37,053 bases of DNA from a virus. How positions within the stretch are numbered: the first letter of the stretch is position 1; each line of letters starts with the position of its first letter. The stretch covers positions 1-37,053 of IMG/VR virus record IMGVR_UViG_3300037225_000467. One strand, written 5' to 3'. The notes below the pieces were generated by a model. It saw only the letters and a list, made by a program, of their open reading frames with translations, had not been told where the DNA came from and made no database searches. Positions 7,664-15,320 of the stretch are shown one piece after another. Made by a program: the position numbers and the translations under genes.

Positions 7664-7807
7664 TCACGCAAGTAGCTCCCAAAAATGTTCACGAAAGATT
7701 TTCTCAAATTCTAATGGCATATCTATTTGATTTTCGATAAGTTTTTTAGAGAAATCTTGTAATATTTTTTCTTTATCTTCGTCGGAATGCTTTGTTTCTG
7801 CTGTCAT
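7664..7807 (-). CDS. Short phage early protein ending in FWELL
   Basis: 47 residues: an acidic/helical peptide with the ending PLEFEKIFREHFWELLA. Short phage and plasmid proteins with a terminal FWDLL/FWELL helix are common, which supports a real gene. No ribosome site is evident ahead of the ATG, so confidence is moderate. Confidence 0.45.
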   Translation of the reverse strand: MTAETKHSDEDKEKILQDFSKKLIENQIDMPLEFEKIFREHFWELLA

Positions 7808-7827
7808 ATTATTATCGGTAAGGAAAA

Positions 7828-8112
7828 TTATTTATAATCCTCAGCTTCTAAACTAATTATTTTCCGCTCAAGAATCTTATTTTCAGGGAAAAGCCAAAGC
7901 ATTCCCGACAAACCAGAGGTTTGCAATGATCCTTGATAGTTAATTAATTGATCAATCCTTTCTTCGCCGTCTGAGACTAAATAATAGTTACGTCCGTAGT
8001 TATATTTTAATCTATTCCCAATGTCAAACCATTCGTTGTGCAATTTAATATGTTTTTCAATTGTCCCATGATTAGATGCTAATTCTTTCATTTGTTCGTA
8101 AATTTGCGCCAT
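7828..8112 (-). CDS. Hypothetical protein
   Basis: 94 residues. The N-terminal half is helical (IYEQMKELASNHGTIEKHIK); the C-terminal part is beta-like with YYLVSDGEERID. Ahead of the ATG there is only a weak GA-rich region. It is in line with the other early genes. Family not recognised. Confidence 0.5.
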   Translation of the reverse strand: MAQIYEQMKELASNHGTIEKHIKLHNEWFDIGNRLKYNYGRNYYLVSDGEERIDQLINYQGSLQTSGLSGMLWLFPENKILERKIISLEAEDYK

Positions 8113-8139
8113 TTTAGCCTATTTCTCTTGCGTTTTCGC

Positions 8140-8169
8140 TATTTCCAGTAACAATAATTACTGGAAATA
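8140..8169. repeat. Inverted repeat; third copy of the unit at 8411-8421
   Basis: TATTTCCAGTA (8140-8150) and its exact complement TACTGGAAATA (8159-8169) form an 11-bp stem with an eight-base loop. The same 11-mer occurs again at 8411-8421, so copies flank the zinc-finger gene between them. The two direct copies each sit just 3' of a coding region and continue with similar AT sequence, which suggests a small duplication or shared mRNA 3'-end element. Confidence 0.6.
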
Positions 8170-8173
8170 ACTA

Positions 8174-8398
8174 TTATTTTTGTTCTTGCTTCGATAAATG
8201 ATCAATCATTACTTTACACAAGCAATCATCGCAAATATCCCTATCATCAGTATAAGCAATGTAAAACCGGACCTCCTTCCCTTTTTTCGTATTGGAATAA
8301 CCAATATCATGTGCGAATAAATTAGGGTATCCACTGCGACCTCGTGGTTCAAAGTCCTTATTGCAAATATCACATGTATATATTTTCTTTATGCTCAT
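8174..8398 (-). CDS. Small zinc-finger protein
   Basis: 74 residues with two Cys pairs, CDICNKDFEPRG near the start and CDDCLCK near the end, spaced like a treble-clef or zinc-ribbon fold, with a basic middle (NTKKGKEVRFYIAYTDD). Likely binds nucleic acid or a protein partner. The ATG follows GAGGTGAGAG, a good ribosome site. It is flanked by copies of an 11-bp repeat. Confidence 0.6.
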   Translation of the reverse strand: MSIKKIYTCDICNKDFEPRGRSGYPNLFAHDIGYSNTKKGKEVRFYIAYTDDRDICDDCLCKVMIDHLSKQEQK

Positions 8399-8422
8399 CT
8401 CTCACCTCGTTACTGGAAATAG

Positions 8423-8806
8423 TTATTTATTGTCAATTTGTTTTATAAGCATTTTTATCATATTTTGCGCATCTTCGCTTAGTTTTTCTATTCCGTACCA
8501 CTCCACATAAAAATCATTCGCAAGTTGTTGGCATTTTTTATGAAAGTCCTCATCGTTAAAATGATTAGCGTCTGACATTCCGACAACAAATTGAAATTTA
8601 GGCCATTCTCTATAGACAAAGACATTCCATGTATCCCATCCTATGCGTGGATCATAAATATGATCCTCACTAAATTTTATTTTCCAAATACCTGGCGAAA
8701 GATAGCCTTCTTTATCAAGAAGGCGCGCTAATTCTCCTTCGCTATTAACTTCTACGCATGTTTTCATACTTTCATCTAATGATCCTTTGTGAAATCTAAA
8801 TTTCAT
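8423..8806 (-). CDS. Hypothetical phage protein
   Basis: 127 residues, preceded by GGAAGG. Aromatic-rich core (YLSPGIWKIKFSEDHIYDPR, GWDTWNVFVYREW) and an acidic helical end. The composition and the pattern 'GIWKI...GWDTW..V' look like a widespread class of small phage early proteins of unknown function. It is two bases downstream of the preceding gene, so co-translated. No catalytic motif. Confidence 0.55.
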   Translation of the reverse strand: MKFRFHKGSLDESMKTCVEVNSEGELARLLDKEGYLSPGIWKIKFSEDHIYDPRIGWDTWNVFVYREWPKFQFVVGMSDANHFNDEDFHKKCQQLANDFYVEWYGIEKLSEDAQNMIKMLIKQIDNK

Positions 8807-8808
8807 AT

Positions 8809-9093
8809 TTAACCTTCCCTATTCCCAGTAAATATTGATAATTCTCCAATCCCAATACATTCGCTCAAATATCCTACTAAATAATATTTATAGCGTTTAT
8901 CATCTTTGTATTCTGCCATTAAAAGAATTTGCCCAAAACTTTTGCTAATTGAATATCTCCAAAAAGGAAATTTGTTAGGTTGTTTAAATGCTTTAACAAA
9001 ATCAATATTCAACAAATCATTTATATCCTTATATTCTACAATTTTAGAAATTCCTATACAAAAAGTTGGAATATGTTGTGTTATTTTAGCCAT
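8809..9093 (-). CDS. Hypothetical protein
   Basis: 94 residues, mixed alpha/beta, with FPFWRYSISKSFGQILLMAE in the centre. No clear ribosome site; the upstream region is AT-rich, and the gene follows ten bases after the RNA ligase gene. Not recognised. Confidence 0.5.
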   Translation of the reverse strand: MAKITQHIPTFCIGISKIVEYKDINDLLNIDFVKAFKQPNKFPFWRYSISKSFGQILLMAEYKDDKRYKYYLVGYLSECIGIGELSIFTGNREG

Positions 9094-9103
9094 ATTTTAT
9101 CTA

Positions 9104-9727
9104 TTATAAAAAATCTTTATGTTTAATTTTAGTTATAATTCTCCTTCCATTGCGTGCAAATAATTCGGTTTTAGGGCGCAATACAAGACCTTCAGCTTGA
9201 AATTCTCCAAAATAGGATTTAATTTTATTATTTATTTCTTCTATCGCTTCTAAAAGCGTTCCTTCAAAAAGAACAGGAACTGCATGAATTTTTAATTTAG
9301 ATGCTATATCGAAAACCGCCCTACGCTCTAACCACCATCGACCTATTAAAACATCAAATAAATCAAATTTAATTTCATATCCGTAATACTTTCCCATGCC
9401 TTGAATTTTTCCACCATATCCTTCGCCAAATAATAATACTGAATTATCTGGAAATACTGTTTGCAATAATTCTATTGGAAACAATTCTTGCATTCTCGTT
9501 AAAATTTCCTTTGGTATTTGATTGTCAATGGTCTGTCTTCCGCCAAAAGTAATGATTTGTTTTTCATGATCCCAAAATATACGCAAATTGGTACCATCTA
9601 TTTTTTCCGTCCCTTGCCAAATATTATCTGCTAAATATTCAAATTCAGGCAATGAAAATTCAGCCATAAATTTATGCGTCTTCTCGTCACGTTTAAAAAT
9701 AGAATGTATTTTAGGATATTCAATCAT
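9104..9727 (-). CDS. RNA ligase, Rnl2/DRB0094-like nucleotidyltransferase
   Basis: 207 residues. Covalent nucleotidyltransferase motifs are present in order: motif I K-I-D-G-T-N at residues 42-47 (Lys42 would carry AMP), motif III-like LLFGEGYGGK, motif IV AEGLVLRP, and motif V ITKIKHKDF at the C-terminus. The length fits the catalytic core without an added domain. Such enzymes seal RNA ends, and phages use them to repair tRNA cleaved by host anticodon nucleases. I see no polynucleotide kinase/phosphatase in the window. It abuts the next upstream gene. The initiator-like tRNA in the same genome is a possible link. Confidence 0.85.
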   Translation of the reverse strand: MIEYPKIHSIFKRDEKTHKFMAEFSLPEFEYLADNIWQGTEKIDGTNLRIFWDHEKQIITFGGRQTIDNQIPKEILTRMQELFPIELLQTVFPDNSVLLFGEGYGGKIQGMGKYYGYEIKFDLFDVLIGRWWLERRAVFDIASKLKIHAVPVLFEGTLLEAIEEINNKIKSYFGEFQAEGLVLRPKTELFARNGRRIITKIKHKDFL

Positions 9728-10042
9728 TTATATTTCCATTATTCTTTTTATACTTTTAACCGTATAAATTAACATTCTTATTATAGCTTTTTTCATTTTC
9801 TTTTTTTCATGTCTTTCTTTCTTTACTCCAGTCATCCTTCCACTGTTATACAACGCGAATAACAATTCTTCATTATCAAACAATTCAAATAACTTTGGGA
9901 TAAACTCTTGATCGCAATTGGATTGTTCCCAGCTTTCCGTACAATAATCGGCAACTTTATTGCCTGCAATTTCATCCATTCCAAAAAGTTCATAGAGATA
10001 ATCAGTCTTTGGATTTAATTTAATATTAGTCTTTATTGACAT
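9728..10042 (-). CDS. Hypothetical protein
   Basis: 104 residues, ending with a very basic helix (KKERHEKKKMKKAIIRMLIY). The N-terminal part is acidic. It lies between the SPFH protein gene and the RNA ligase gene with gaps of three and zero bases. The ribosome site is AAGGAGTAGG. Possibly a small RNA- or membrane-interacting partner; not recognised. Confidence 0.55.
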   Translation of the reverse strand: MSIKTNIKLNPKTDYLYELFGMDEIAGNKVADYCTESWEQSNCDQEFIPKLFELFDNEELLFALYNSGRMTGVKKERHEKKKMKKAIIRMLIYTVKSIKRIMEI

Positions 10043-10045
10043 ATC

Positions 10046-10909
10046 CTACTCCTTGGAAATGTTAAGTATTGGCATTGCATTTCCAGTAACCTTTGGTAGT
10101 TCACCATTCCACCGTTCTATTTTTTTATTTTCGATTAGCATTTGCGTTAATGTTTTATTCAATAAATCATTAGCTTGTGATTGCGCCTTTGCTTGCACTA
10201 ATGTTGCTTCCGCAATACCTTCAGCTTTAGCAACATTGGCTTTTGCTAACATTTGTTGTTTTTGTAATTCATATTCCGCCTTCATCGCATCTTGTTGTGC
10301 GGCCATTTTTTGTTGCATTTGCGCTTCAATTGCCTCGGGTAAATGACTGGCTCCAAGATTGACTTTATCTAAAAGAAAGCCCATTTTTAATAATTCTTTT
10401 CCCAAATTAGTTTGGATTGCATCTTGTAATTTACCTCTATCCGATGAGATAAGCTCTGATAAAGACATTGAACCAGCTATATTTTGCGCTACAGTTATTA
10501 CCGTTCGGCGTATAAACGTGTTTTCAATATCCTCGATATCAGCGCCCTTGAAAGATTTAAAAACATTAGCCGCTTGTTCAGGCGAGGTGTTATAAGTTAT
10601 CGATAAATCTTGTTTTATATGCTGCCCTTCTTTTGTTGGTAAATCAATGCTGTCATCTTCTTTGTTTGTGTTTATCATTGAATAAGTGCGTAATGCCACG
10701 GGATAGCTTGTAACGCTTGTAATAAACGCCGTCTTAAATGTTAATCCCTGCCCTGTAGTCCTTAAATTACCTGTAACTTGATTGAACATAACGCCCGTAT
10801 AGCCCGGAGATATTATTGCAAAACTACCAAAAAACCCCATTAAAACAATTAAACCTACCGCTATTCCACCAACTAACTTACCTATATTCAATGCGCTTTC
10901 ATCGCTCAT
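10046..10909 (-). CDS. SPFH/band-7 (prohibitin/HflKC-like) membrane protein
   Basis: 287 residues from the ATG at 10909, preceded by TTGGAGAAAA; a longer frame to 10990 lies over another small gene. One N-terminal membrane helix (about 11-35, LVGGIAVGLIVLMGFFGSFA), then the band-7 domain beginning IISPGYTGVMFN, with the usual VNLGASHLPEAIEAQMQQK and a long Ala/Glu/Lys coiled coil (about 200-260). SPFH proteins form large rings on membranes and control proteases such as FtsH. A phage copy could alter host membrane physiology, the lysis/lysogeny decision or superinfection; that part is inference. The adjoining upstream gene is a tiny membrane protein. Confidence 0.85.
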   Translation of the reverse strand: MSDESALNIGKLVGGIAVGLIVLMGFFGSFAIISPGYTGVMFNQVTGNLRTTGQGLTFKTAFITSVTSYPVALRTYSMINTNKEDDSIDLPTKEGQHIKQDLSITYNTSPEQAANVFKSFKGADIEDIENTFIRRTVITVAQNIAGSMSLSELISSDRGKLQDAIQTNLGKELLKMGFLLDKVNLGASHLPEAIEAQMQQKMAAQQDAMKAEYELQKQQMLAKANVAKAEGIAEATLVQAKAQSQANDLLNKTLTQMLIENKKIERWNGELPKVTGNAMPILNISKE

Positions 10910-11027
10910 TTTTGTTTTCTCCAAAAGTTTTAATAAACCATTTATAAAATTTAATACTGTAAGGCAAACAAAGCTTTCCAAAAAATACAACTAACAATAC
11001 AAATAATATCAATTCTAATAGGGTCAT
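10899..11027 (-). CDS. Small membrane peptide upstream of SPFH protein
   Basis: A 42-residue frame, ATG at 11027, preceded by AGGAGTAAAAC, a strong ribosome site. One hydrophobic helix (LLELILFVLLVVFFGKLCL) followed by a basic/aromatic tail. It overlaps the SPFH start by 11 bases and supplies the ribosome site region for it. Its position suggests a partner of the SPFH ring. Function unknown. Confidence 0.6.
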   Translation of the reverse strand: MTLLELILFVLLVVFFGKLCLPYSIKFYKWFIKTFGENKNER

Positions 11028-11030
11028 GTT

Positions 11031-11552
11031 TTACTCCTGTATTTCTTTATAATCATTAAATTTGTCGACCAATCTTTCAACTTCCTTTAATATATAGTCA
11101 TAATCGCGATAAGTTCCCCTTCTTGGAATTCTTGGGCATATCGGATATATCCCGTCATCACCGTAATGATTTGCGTCAAAGCCAAACCACCATTTATCAG
11201 GAAATATTTTTTCCTCAATCATTGGGCAATGTGGTTCGCTATAAGTCAAGCCGCCGTGCGCCTCGCTCCACGCGCTTACGGATATAAGGCTTTCTTTAAG
11301 CGCCTTTTCTTTATTGCAAAGAAATATATCCATATAATTATGATTCATTTTTAATGAACCTATGTCCTTTACCTTAATAAGGTCATTATATTGTTTCCCA
11401 GATAACGGATGTTGATTACCAATTGCAACATAAGCATTATATGACCCAGTAAATCTAAATCTTTGGATACAACACAAAAACCCTTTATACTTAAACAAAA
11501 CAAACATCGGTTCATTTTTTAATTTTTCCGCCATTTCTGATTCGATAATCAT
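11031..11552 (-). CDS. Conserved-type phage protein of unknown function
   Basis: 173 residues, preceded by AAAGGAGGCC. It carries features of a phage family I have seen often but cannot name: YVAIGNQHPLSGKQY, EAHGGLTYSE, a WWFGFDANHYGDDG segment and a final YRDYDYILKEVERLVDKF. The conserved His/Asp/Trp cluster suggests an enzyme or metal-binding fold, but no role is established here. It sits in the middle of the early operon, four bases from the small membrane gene. Confidence 0.65.
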   Translation of the reverse strand: MIIESEMAEKLKNEPMFVLFKYKGFLCCIQRFRFTGSYNAYVAIGNQHPLSGKQYNDLIKVKDIGSLKMNHNYMDIFLCNKEKALKESLISVSAWSEAHGGLTYSEPHCPMIEEKIFPDKWWFGFDANHYGDDGIYPICPRIPRRGTYRDYDYILKEVERLVDKFNDYKEIQE

Positions 11553-11573
11553 AATATTGGCCTCCTTTAAAAT

Positions 11574-11927
11574 TTATATTGGAATATCATTTATTTTATG
11601 CGTATTTGAATTTAATATTTCCTTACTTTCCGTTTTTATTTCCATGCGCATTTTTTTTAGAACATCTCTCATTTCTTCCATCTTTTCATATAATTCGTTT
11701 CCCAGTTTTGATGCTGCTATAAAGCATTTCGCCATCAAATATGCGGCTTCCTGAATATCAAAATCATTAAATATAATTTTGAATACATCTTGCTCGGTTA
11801 TTCTATTGTTTTTTTTAAATAGCTCCATTAATTTACAATATTGTTTCTCTATTCTTTCGGCTTGTTCTTCTGTTAAATAAAAAGTTTCATTAAGATTCGC
11901 TGTATTTCCGTTAAAATTTATCTTCAT
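11574..11927 (-). CDS. Hypothetical helical protein
   Basis: 117 residues, mostly helical with heptad-like spacing (EEQAERIEKQYCKLMELFKK, EMRDVLKKMRMEIKTESKE). The ATG follows the AGGAGACCGAT motif, the exact complement of the loop at 3676-3687, with 12 matching bases. No family recognised. That ribosome site makes it a candidate target of the endolysin-leader hairpin. Confidence 0.6.
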   Translation of the reverse strand: MKINFNGNTANLNETFYLTEEQAERIEKQYCKLMELFKKNNRITEQDVFKIIFNDFDIQEAAYLMAKCFIAASKLGNELYEKMEEMRDVLKKMRMEIKTESKEILNSNTHKINDIPI

Positions 11928-11948
11928 AATATCGGTCTCCTATATATA

Positions 11949-12218
11949 TTATTGATGTTTCTTTAAACTATCGGTTTTAACTATTTTTAATTTTTGCCAT
12001 TGCTTGATATCTTCATTGCCGCCCCATAATTTGGGCGCATTAATATAACCCTTCCAATTTTCATCAAAAATAGACATGTCCTTAGCGTAAGATCTTGAAA
12101 CAAATTGCTTTATACGTACTCCATTATTTATATTGTGGTTGATAGTTATTCTATCTGAAGTTAATCTTCCGTTTCCAAACAATATTGCAACTATATCTCT
12201 ATCGCTATGTTCGCTCAT
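11949..12218 (-). CDS. Hypothetical protein, paralogue of the gene at 6217
   Basis: 89 residues. DRDIVAILFGNGRLTSDR followed by IKQFVSRSYAKD matches the protein at 6217-6444 along the first half; the C-terminal half (LWGGNEDIKQWQKLK) is different. The ATG lies inside the 3' end of the small upstream membrane gene; the ribosome site there is weak. Unknown function. Confidence 0.6.
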   Translation of the reverse strand: MSEHSDRDIVAILFGNGRLTSDRITINHNINNGVRIKQFVSRSYAKDMSIFDENWKGYINAPKLWGGNEDIKQWQKLKIVKTDSLKKHQ

Positions 12219-12351
12219 GTTGATGCCCCAAGGCTTTTTGCAATTCCGAAATTTCCCGATTTTTTATTTTGACTTTAGCATATAGCCATCCAATAATAGC
12301 ACCTTGTATAATAAAAAGGATTTCTATGGGTATAAATTGAATCCAAGTCAT
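12205..12351 (-). CDS. Small membrane protein
   Basis: A 48-residue frame from the ATG at 12351, preceded by GAGGAAAAGCC. One membrane helix (IQFIPIEILFIIQGAIIGWL) followed by a basic coiled tail (KVKIKNREISELQKALG). It overlaps the PLD nuclease gene by an ATGA junction and the next gene by 14 bases, so it is built into the operon. Function unknown. Confidence 0.6.
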   Translation of the reverse strand: MTWIQFIPIEILFIIQGAIIGWLYAKVKIKNREISELQKALGHQHERT

Positions 12352-12869
12352 GGCTTTTCCTCATTAATTAATTTTCTATAAACAAAATTACCATAATATT
12401 TAGCGGCAATAATTTTATCTTTTATGATGATAATATTTTCCGCATTATATAGCTGCGCTGATGTTGTATAGTTAAAAGATCCTGTTATAGTCGTTTCGGC
12501 ATCAACAATAATAACTTTGTTATGTGCTATTCGAGCTTTATAATCAATATAAATAGGAATATCTTTTCTGCTTAAATATCCATAAGTTGAGTAGGCATTA
12601 TTCCTTTGCGTTTTATCCAAAATAATTTCTATTTTGACGCCTCTATTTTTTGCGTCTATTAATGCGTTGGCTATGTTGATATCAGTAAAATAATAGCCCT
12701 GCAAAAATATTGTTTTTTTTGCTGAATCTATTGTATTGATTATTTTTTCCGTGCAATCTTGTCTCGGGGTAAAGCAAATATCATAAGTTGCTTGCGGTAA
12801 GAAATTATCACAATATACGATGCATGGATAGATTAATATCAGAAAAAATATAGATTTTAATTTAAGCAT
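12348..12869 (-). CDS. Secreted phospholipase-D-family nuclease, Nuc-like
   Basis: 173 residues from the ATG at 12869, chosen because it gives a clean signal peptide (LKLKSIFFLILIYPCIVYC, Cys20 as possible cleavage or lipid site). One HKD motif is present: H116-N-K118 followed by D123 and GSFN (130-133), as in the single-motif Nuc endonucleases that act as dimers. The upstream LQGYYFTDINIANALIDAKN is also typical. A periplasmic nuclease could degrade DNA of competing phages or of the environment; that is inference. It overlaps the upstream nuclease gene by eight bases. Confidence 0.8.
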   Translation of the reverse strand: MLKLKSIFFLILIYPCIVYCDNFLPQATYDICFTPRQDCTEKIINTIDSAKKTIFLQGYYFTDINIANALIDAKNRGVKIEIILDKTQRNNAYSTYGYLSRKDIPIYIDYKARIAHNKVIIVDAETTITGSFNYTTSAQLYNAENIIIIKDKIIAAKYYGNFVYRKLINEEKP

Positions 12870-13182
12870 TCTTATATACTCTAATGATTTGGTCGTAATC
12901 AATTTTATTTGGTAAATATCGAAACAATTTCCATCCCATTTCTGTTAATGCATTATATTTTTTCATATCATTAATAAATCCCTGCGGTCTATTATGTCTT
13001 CCCCCTCTCTGCCCGTCCTTTCCTTTTTTATAGACGCCTCCTTCTTTTTCTAACGCAATCCTTTTCTCTGGCCATGCATAATCTGCCTTCCATTTGCGTG
13101 CTGGATGAAATTTATATTCTGGTATCGGCTTGGGTAATCCTAATGCTTTAAAAGTAGCTATAATAATATCCATATTTTCCAT
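12862..13182 (-). CDS. PD-(D/E)XK-like endonuclease domain protein
   Basis: 106 residues from the ATG that overlaps the preceding stop (TAATG); an in-frame ATG 12 codons upstream is also possible. The core pattern is EYKFHPARKWKADYAWPEKR, then ALEKEGG, GGRHNRPQGF, and GWKLFRYLP. This resembles small phage nucleases of the VRR/Vsr kind, where Asp in 'ADYAWP' and Glu in 'EKEGG' would be the metal ligands. It is probably a Holliday-junction or recombination nuclease, but only the fold-level call is supported. It overlaps the secreted nuclease gene downstream. Confidence 0.7.
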   Translation of the reverse strand: MENMDIIIATFKALGLPKPIPEYKFHPARKWKADYAWPEKRIALEKEGGVYKKGKDGQRGGRHNRPQGFINDMKKYNALTEMGWKLFRYLPNKIDYDQIIRVYKNA

Positions 13183-13565
13183 TATTTGTGAATAGATTTT
13201 AGATAAGATATTATACATTTTAAATTAAATTTCCGTTTTTTCAAAGATTTTTTCTTTTTTTCATATTGATAAAAAACTATACTACTTATCGTATTGTTGT
13301 TTTCGGCAGTATAGATACGCATATTTTTAGCTTTCCTAAGCATTTCTAATAGACTATAATCATTTGCGGAGGCCGCATTTGCATTATGAAGGTCTATTCT
13401 TATTCTTATCTTCTTAAATACCCCATAATGTGGGCTTATTTTTTTAAAAACATCAATTACGGTCTCCGTTAATGACTCTTCACGAATCTTTGCTTTTTGT
13501 AACGGCAATTCAAATTCTGGATCAACTAAATAAACAGGTAATTCATCATCTGATTTATTTTCCAT
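13182..13565 (-). CDS. Hypothetical basic protein
   Basis: 127 residues. The middle shows FKKIRIRIDLHNANAASAND, and the C-terminus is very basic (YEKKKKSLKKRKFNLK). Its stop shares bases with the nuclease start (TAATG), so the two may be co-translated. It may contact nucleic acid, but no family is recognised. Confidence 0.5.
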   Translation of the reverse strand: MENKSDDELPVYLVDPEFELPLQKAKIREESLTETVIDVFKKISPHYGVFKKIRIRIDLHNANAASANDYSLLEMLRKAKNMRIYTAENNNTISSIVFYQYEKKKKSLKKRKFNLKCIISYLKSIHK

Positions 13566-13627
13566 GTATATCCTATTTTAAAAATTTGATTTTTCCTCCG
13601 CGCTTAGAATATCATAATTTTTTATAC

Positions 13628-14614
13628 TCATGGCAGTATTTTTTTTATATTGTTTATAACTATTGATGCTTCAGATACTTGCAGATCATCAATATTTTTT
13701 ATTTCCCTAGATAATAACTTGCTTTCATTAATAAGATGTACAAGCATGTCTCTTTCAATTGTTTTTTTAATCGCTAATCCTAATAACATATTTTTTTGAC
13801 TTTCTGTGATTAATCCGCCCGCCCCCGCCGTTTGTGTGGTCGTTGATTTAGCTTGCGTTGTATTGCCGTTACTATATGTAGTTGGTTCCGGCGTATAATC
13901 TTTGCCGTTTGATTCAGCCGCGGAATTTTCATTTACATGTGGAACCCCTTCAATATCTGTCATATCTTCCAGGTCTTGCGTAAAAATATCACCGGCGGCA
14001 GTTGCATAAATCATTGCTGCAATATGCGAACGCTTGATTGCCATTTTTAAAACTGTGTTACGATAATCGTAAGGGTTTTCATATTCTATTTTCCCAGTCT
14101 TTTGATTTTCTATTTCTGGCGCACCAGCTCCCCATTTAGTTCCACATCCACCTTTTGATTTAAAGCATAACCACCCGCCCCCGTATTCTTTTTTACCAGG
14201 TATAATTGTTTCTTTTCCACAATTTGGGCATTTCCGGTTGGAATTTCGATAACGAAACTTAGTTTCCATGGTCGTGCAACTACCCTCTCCCTCTCCATAA
14301 ATTTGACCGTTTGAAATATGCCTCAATTCCGTTGTTACCCTGACTGAATAATGGCCATTTGGCAAATTCTCTTCGTATAACGTAAATTTTGGACATAATC
14401 TAAAAACCAAACCCAGTTTTTCTGCACCAGGTTTCAATAATACTTTTTTTGTTCCGCACCCTGGTACGACCCCGTAGTGCTCCCCGTCTTTCATTACCTC
14501 TGTCATAATTTGTTGTATGCGCTGCACTTGATCTTTAACTTGCGCTAAAGTTAAAGAGGTTTGTTGTTGTTCCATTGTTTCGTTTCTTGCTACAATTGCG
14601 ATTTCGTTGCTCAT
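13628..14614 (-). CDS. Phage recombination-module protein with zinc ribbon
   Basis: 328 residues using the ATG at 14614, which has GGGAGACC eight bases upstream. An N-terminal part has VMKDGEHYGVVPGCGTKKVL and LKPGAEKLGLVFRL, a pattern common to a phage family found beside single-strand annealing or replication genes. A zinc ribbon follows with C129, C132, C150 and C157. The C-terminal third has a low-complexity Thr/Gln linker and a helical end (ITESQKNMLLGLAIKK). The role is probably single-stranded-DNA handling in recombination; that is inference from the typical neighbourhood. It is paired with the coiled-coil gene directly upstream. Confidence 0.65.
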   Translation of the reverse strand: MSNEIAIVARNETMEQQQTSLTLAQVKDQVQRIQQIMTEVMKDGEHYGVVPGCGTKKVLLKPGAEKLGLVFRLCPKFTLYEENLPNGHYSVRVTTELRHISNGQIYGEGEGSCTTMETKFRYRNSNRKCPNCGKETIIPGKKEYGGGWLCFKSKGGCGTKWGAGAPEIENQKTGKIEYENPYDYRNTVLKMAIKRSHIAAMIYATAAGDIFTQDLEDMTDIEGVPHVNENSAAESNGKDYTPEPTTYSNGNTTQAKSTTTQTAGAGGLITESQKNMLLGLAIKKTIERDMLVHLINESKLLSREIKNIDDLQVSEASIVINNIKKILP

Positions 14615-14630
14615 TTTTTGGTCTCCCATT

Positions 14631-15320
14631 TTATCTTGATATTATTAAATTTTCTTCGTAAACTTCTATCCCACCAACTATTTTTTCAGCGGTTTTTTTC
14701 ATATTTGTAACCACTTTTTTTATAGCTGCATCGTTCGGTATTAGAAATTCTTGGTTGATTTTGCTTGCATCAACTATTCTATATTTAAAAACTTTTCTTG
14801 CTGATATATTTTCGGGAATTACCGGTTTTAAATAATACTCTTCCATGCATTTTATTTGCCCCTTTGTTATATCTTCTTGCCGCAAAAGATTTAATTCAGT
14901 GTTTATTAAAATCTCATCAGCTTTTCCAGCGCCTGATTCCAAAATTTGATTAACCGCTTCTTCCTCAATTTTCTTTTTGCGTTCTAACTCTTGTTGTTCA
15001 AGTAGTTTTCGTTCTTTTTCTAATTCTATTTCCCTTATTTTTTGTTGTTCAAAAGTATATTGACTTATTTTCTGCTTTGTTAATTTTTCAGCGTTATCCA
15101 ACGGATCAAGATATTCATTGCGTTGTTTAACGGCTTCTTTGTGCGCCTGATGCGCTTTATCTATGATCGGATTAAACGACTTTTCAACCATCCCTTTTAT
15201 AGTTTTTATCTGTTTTAAAAATTGCGCTGCCTTTCCTAGATCCGCATCATTAGTTATAGTAACGGATTGCGCTAAAACATCATTGTATGAATCAATATTT
15301 ATTATATTTTGCGCGTGCAT
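14631..15320 (-). CDS. Coiled-coil phage protein of the recombination module
   Basis: 229 residues from the ATG at 15320, preceded by AAAGGAGGGG; a start six codons earlier lacks such a site. The first 60 residues are globular (SVTITNDADLGKAAQFLKQI). A long Glu/Lys/Gln coiled coil spans about 75-130. A C-terminal domain (KVFKYRIVDASKINQEFLIP, then AAIKKVVTNMKKTAEKIVGG) follows. Proteins of this shape lie next to recombinases in many phages. It may bind DNA or the downstream zinc-ribbon protein. Not firmly assigned. Confidence 0.6.
   Translation of the reverse strand: MHAQNIINIDSYNDVLAQSVTITNDADLGKAAQFLKQIKTIKGMVEKSFNPIIDKAHQAHKEAVKQRNEYLDPLDNAEKLTKQKISQYTFEQQKIREIELEKERKLLEQQELERKKKIEEEAVNQILESGAGKADEILINTELNLLRQEDITKGQIKCMEEYYLKPVIPENISARKVFKYRIVDASKINQEFLIPNDAAIKKVVTNMKKTAEKIVGGIEVYEENLIISR

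Noticed and set aside
10053-10346. 97-codon forward frame rich in Cys under the SPFH gene
   Set aside because: It is the antisense of the Ala-rich coiled coil of the SPFH gene, which explains its composition.
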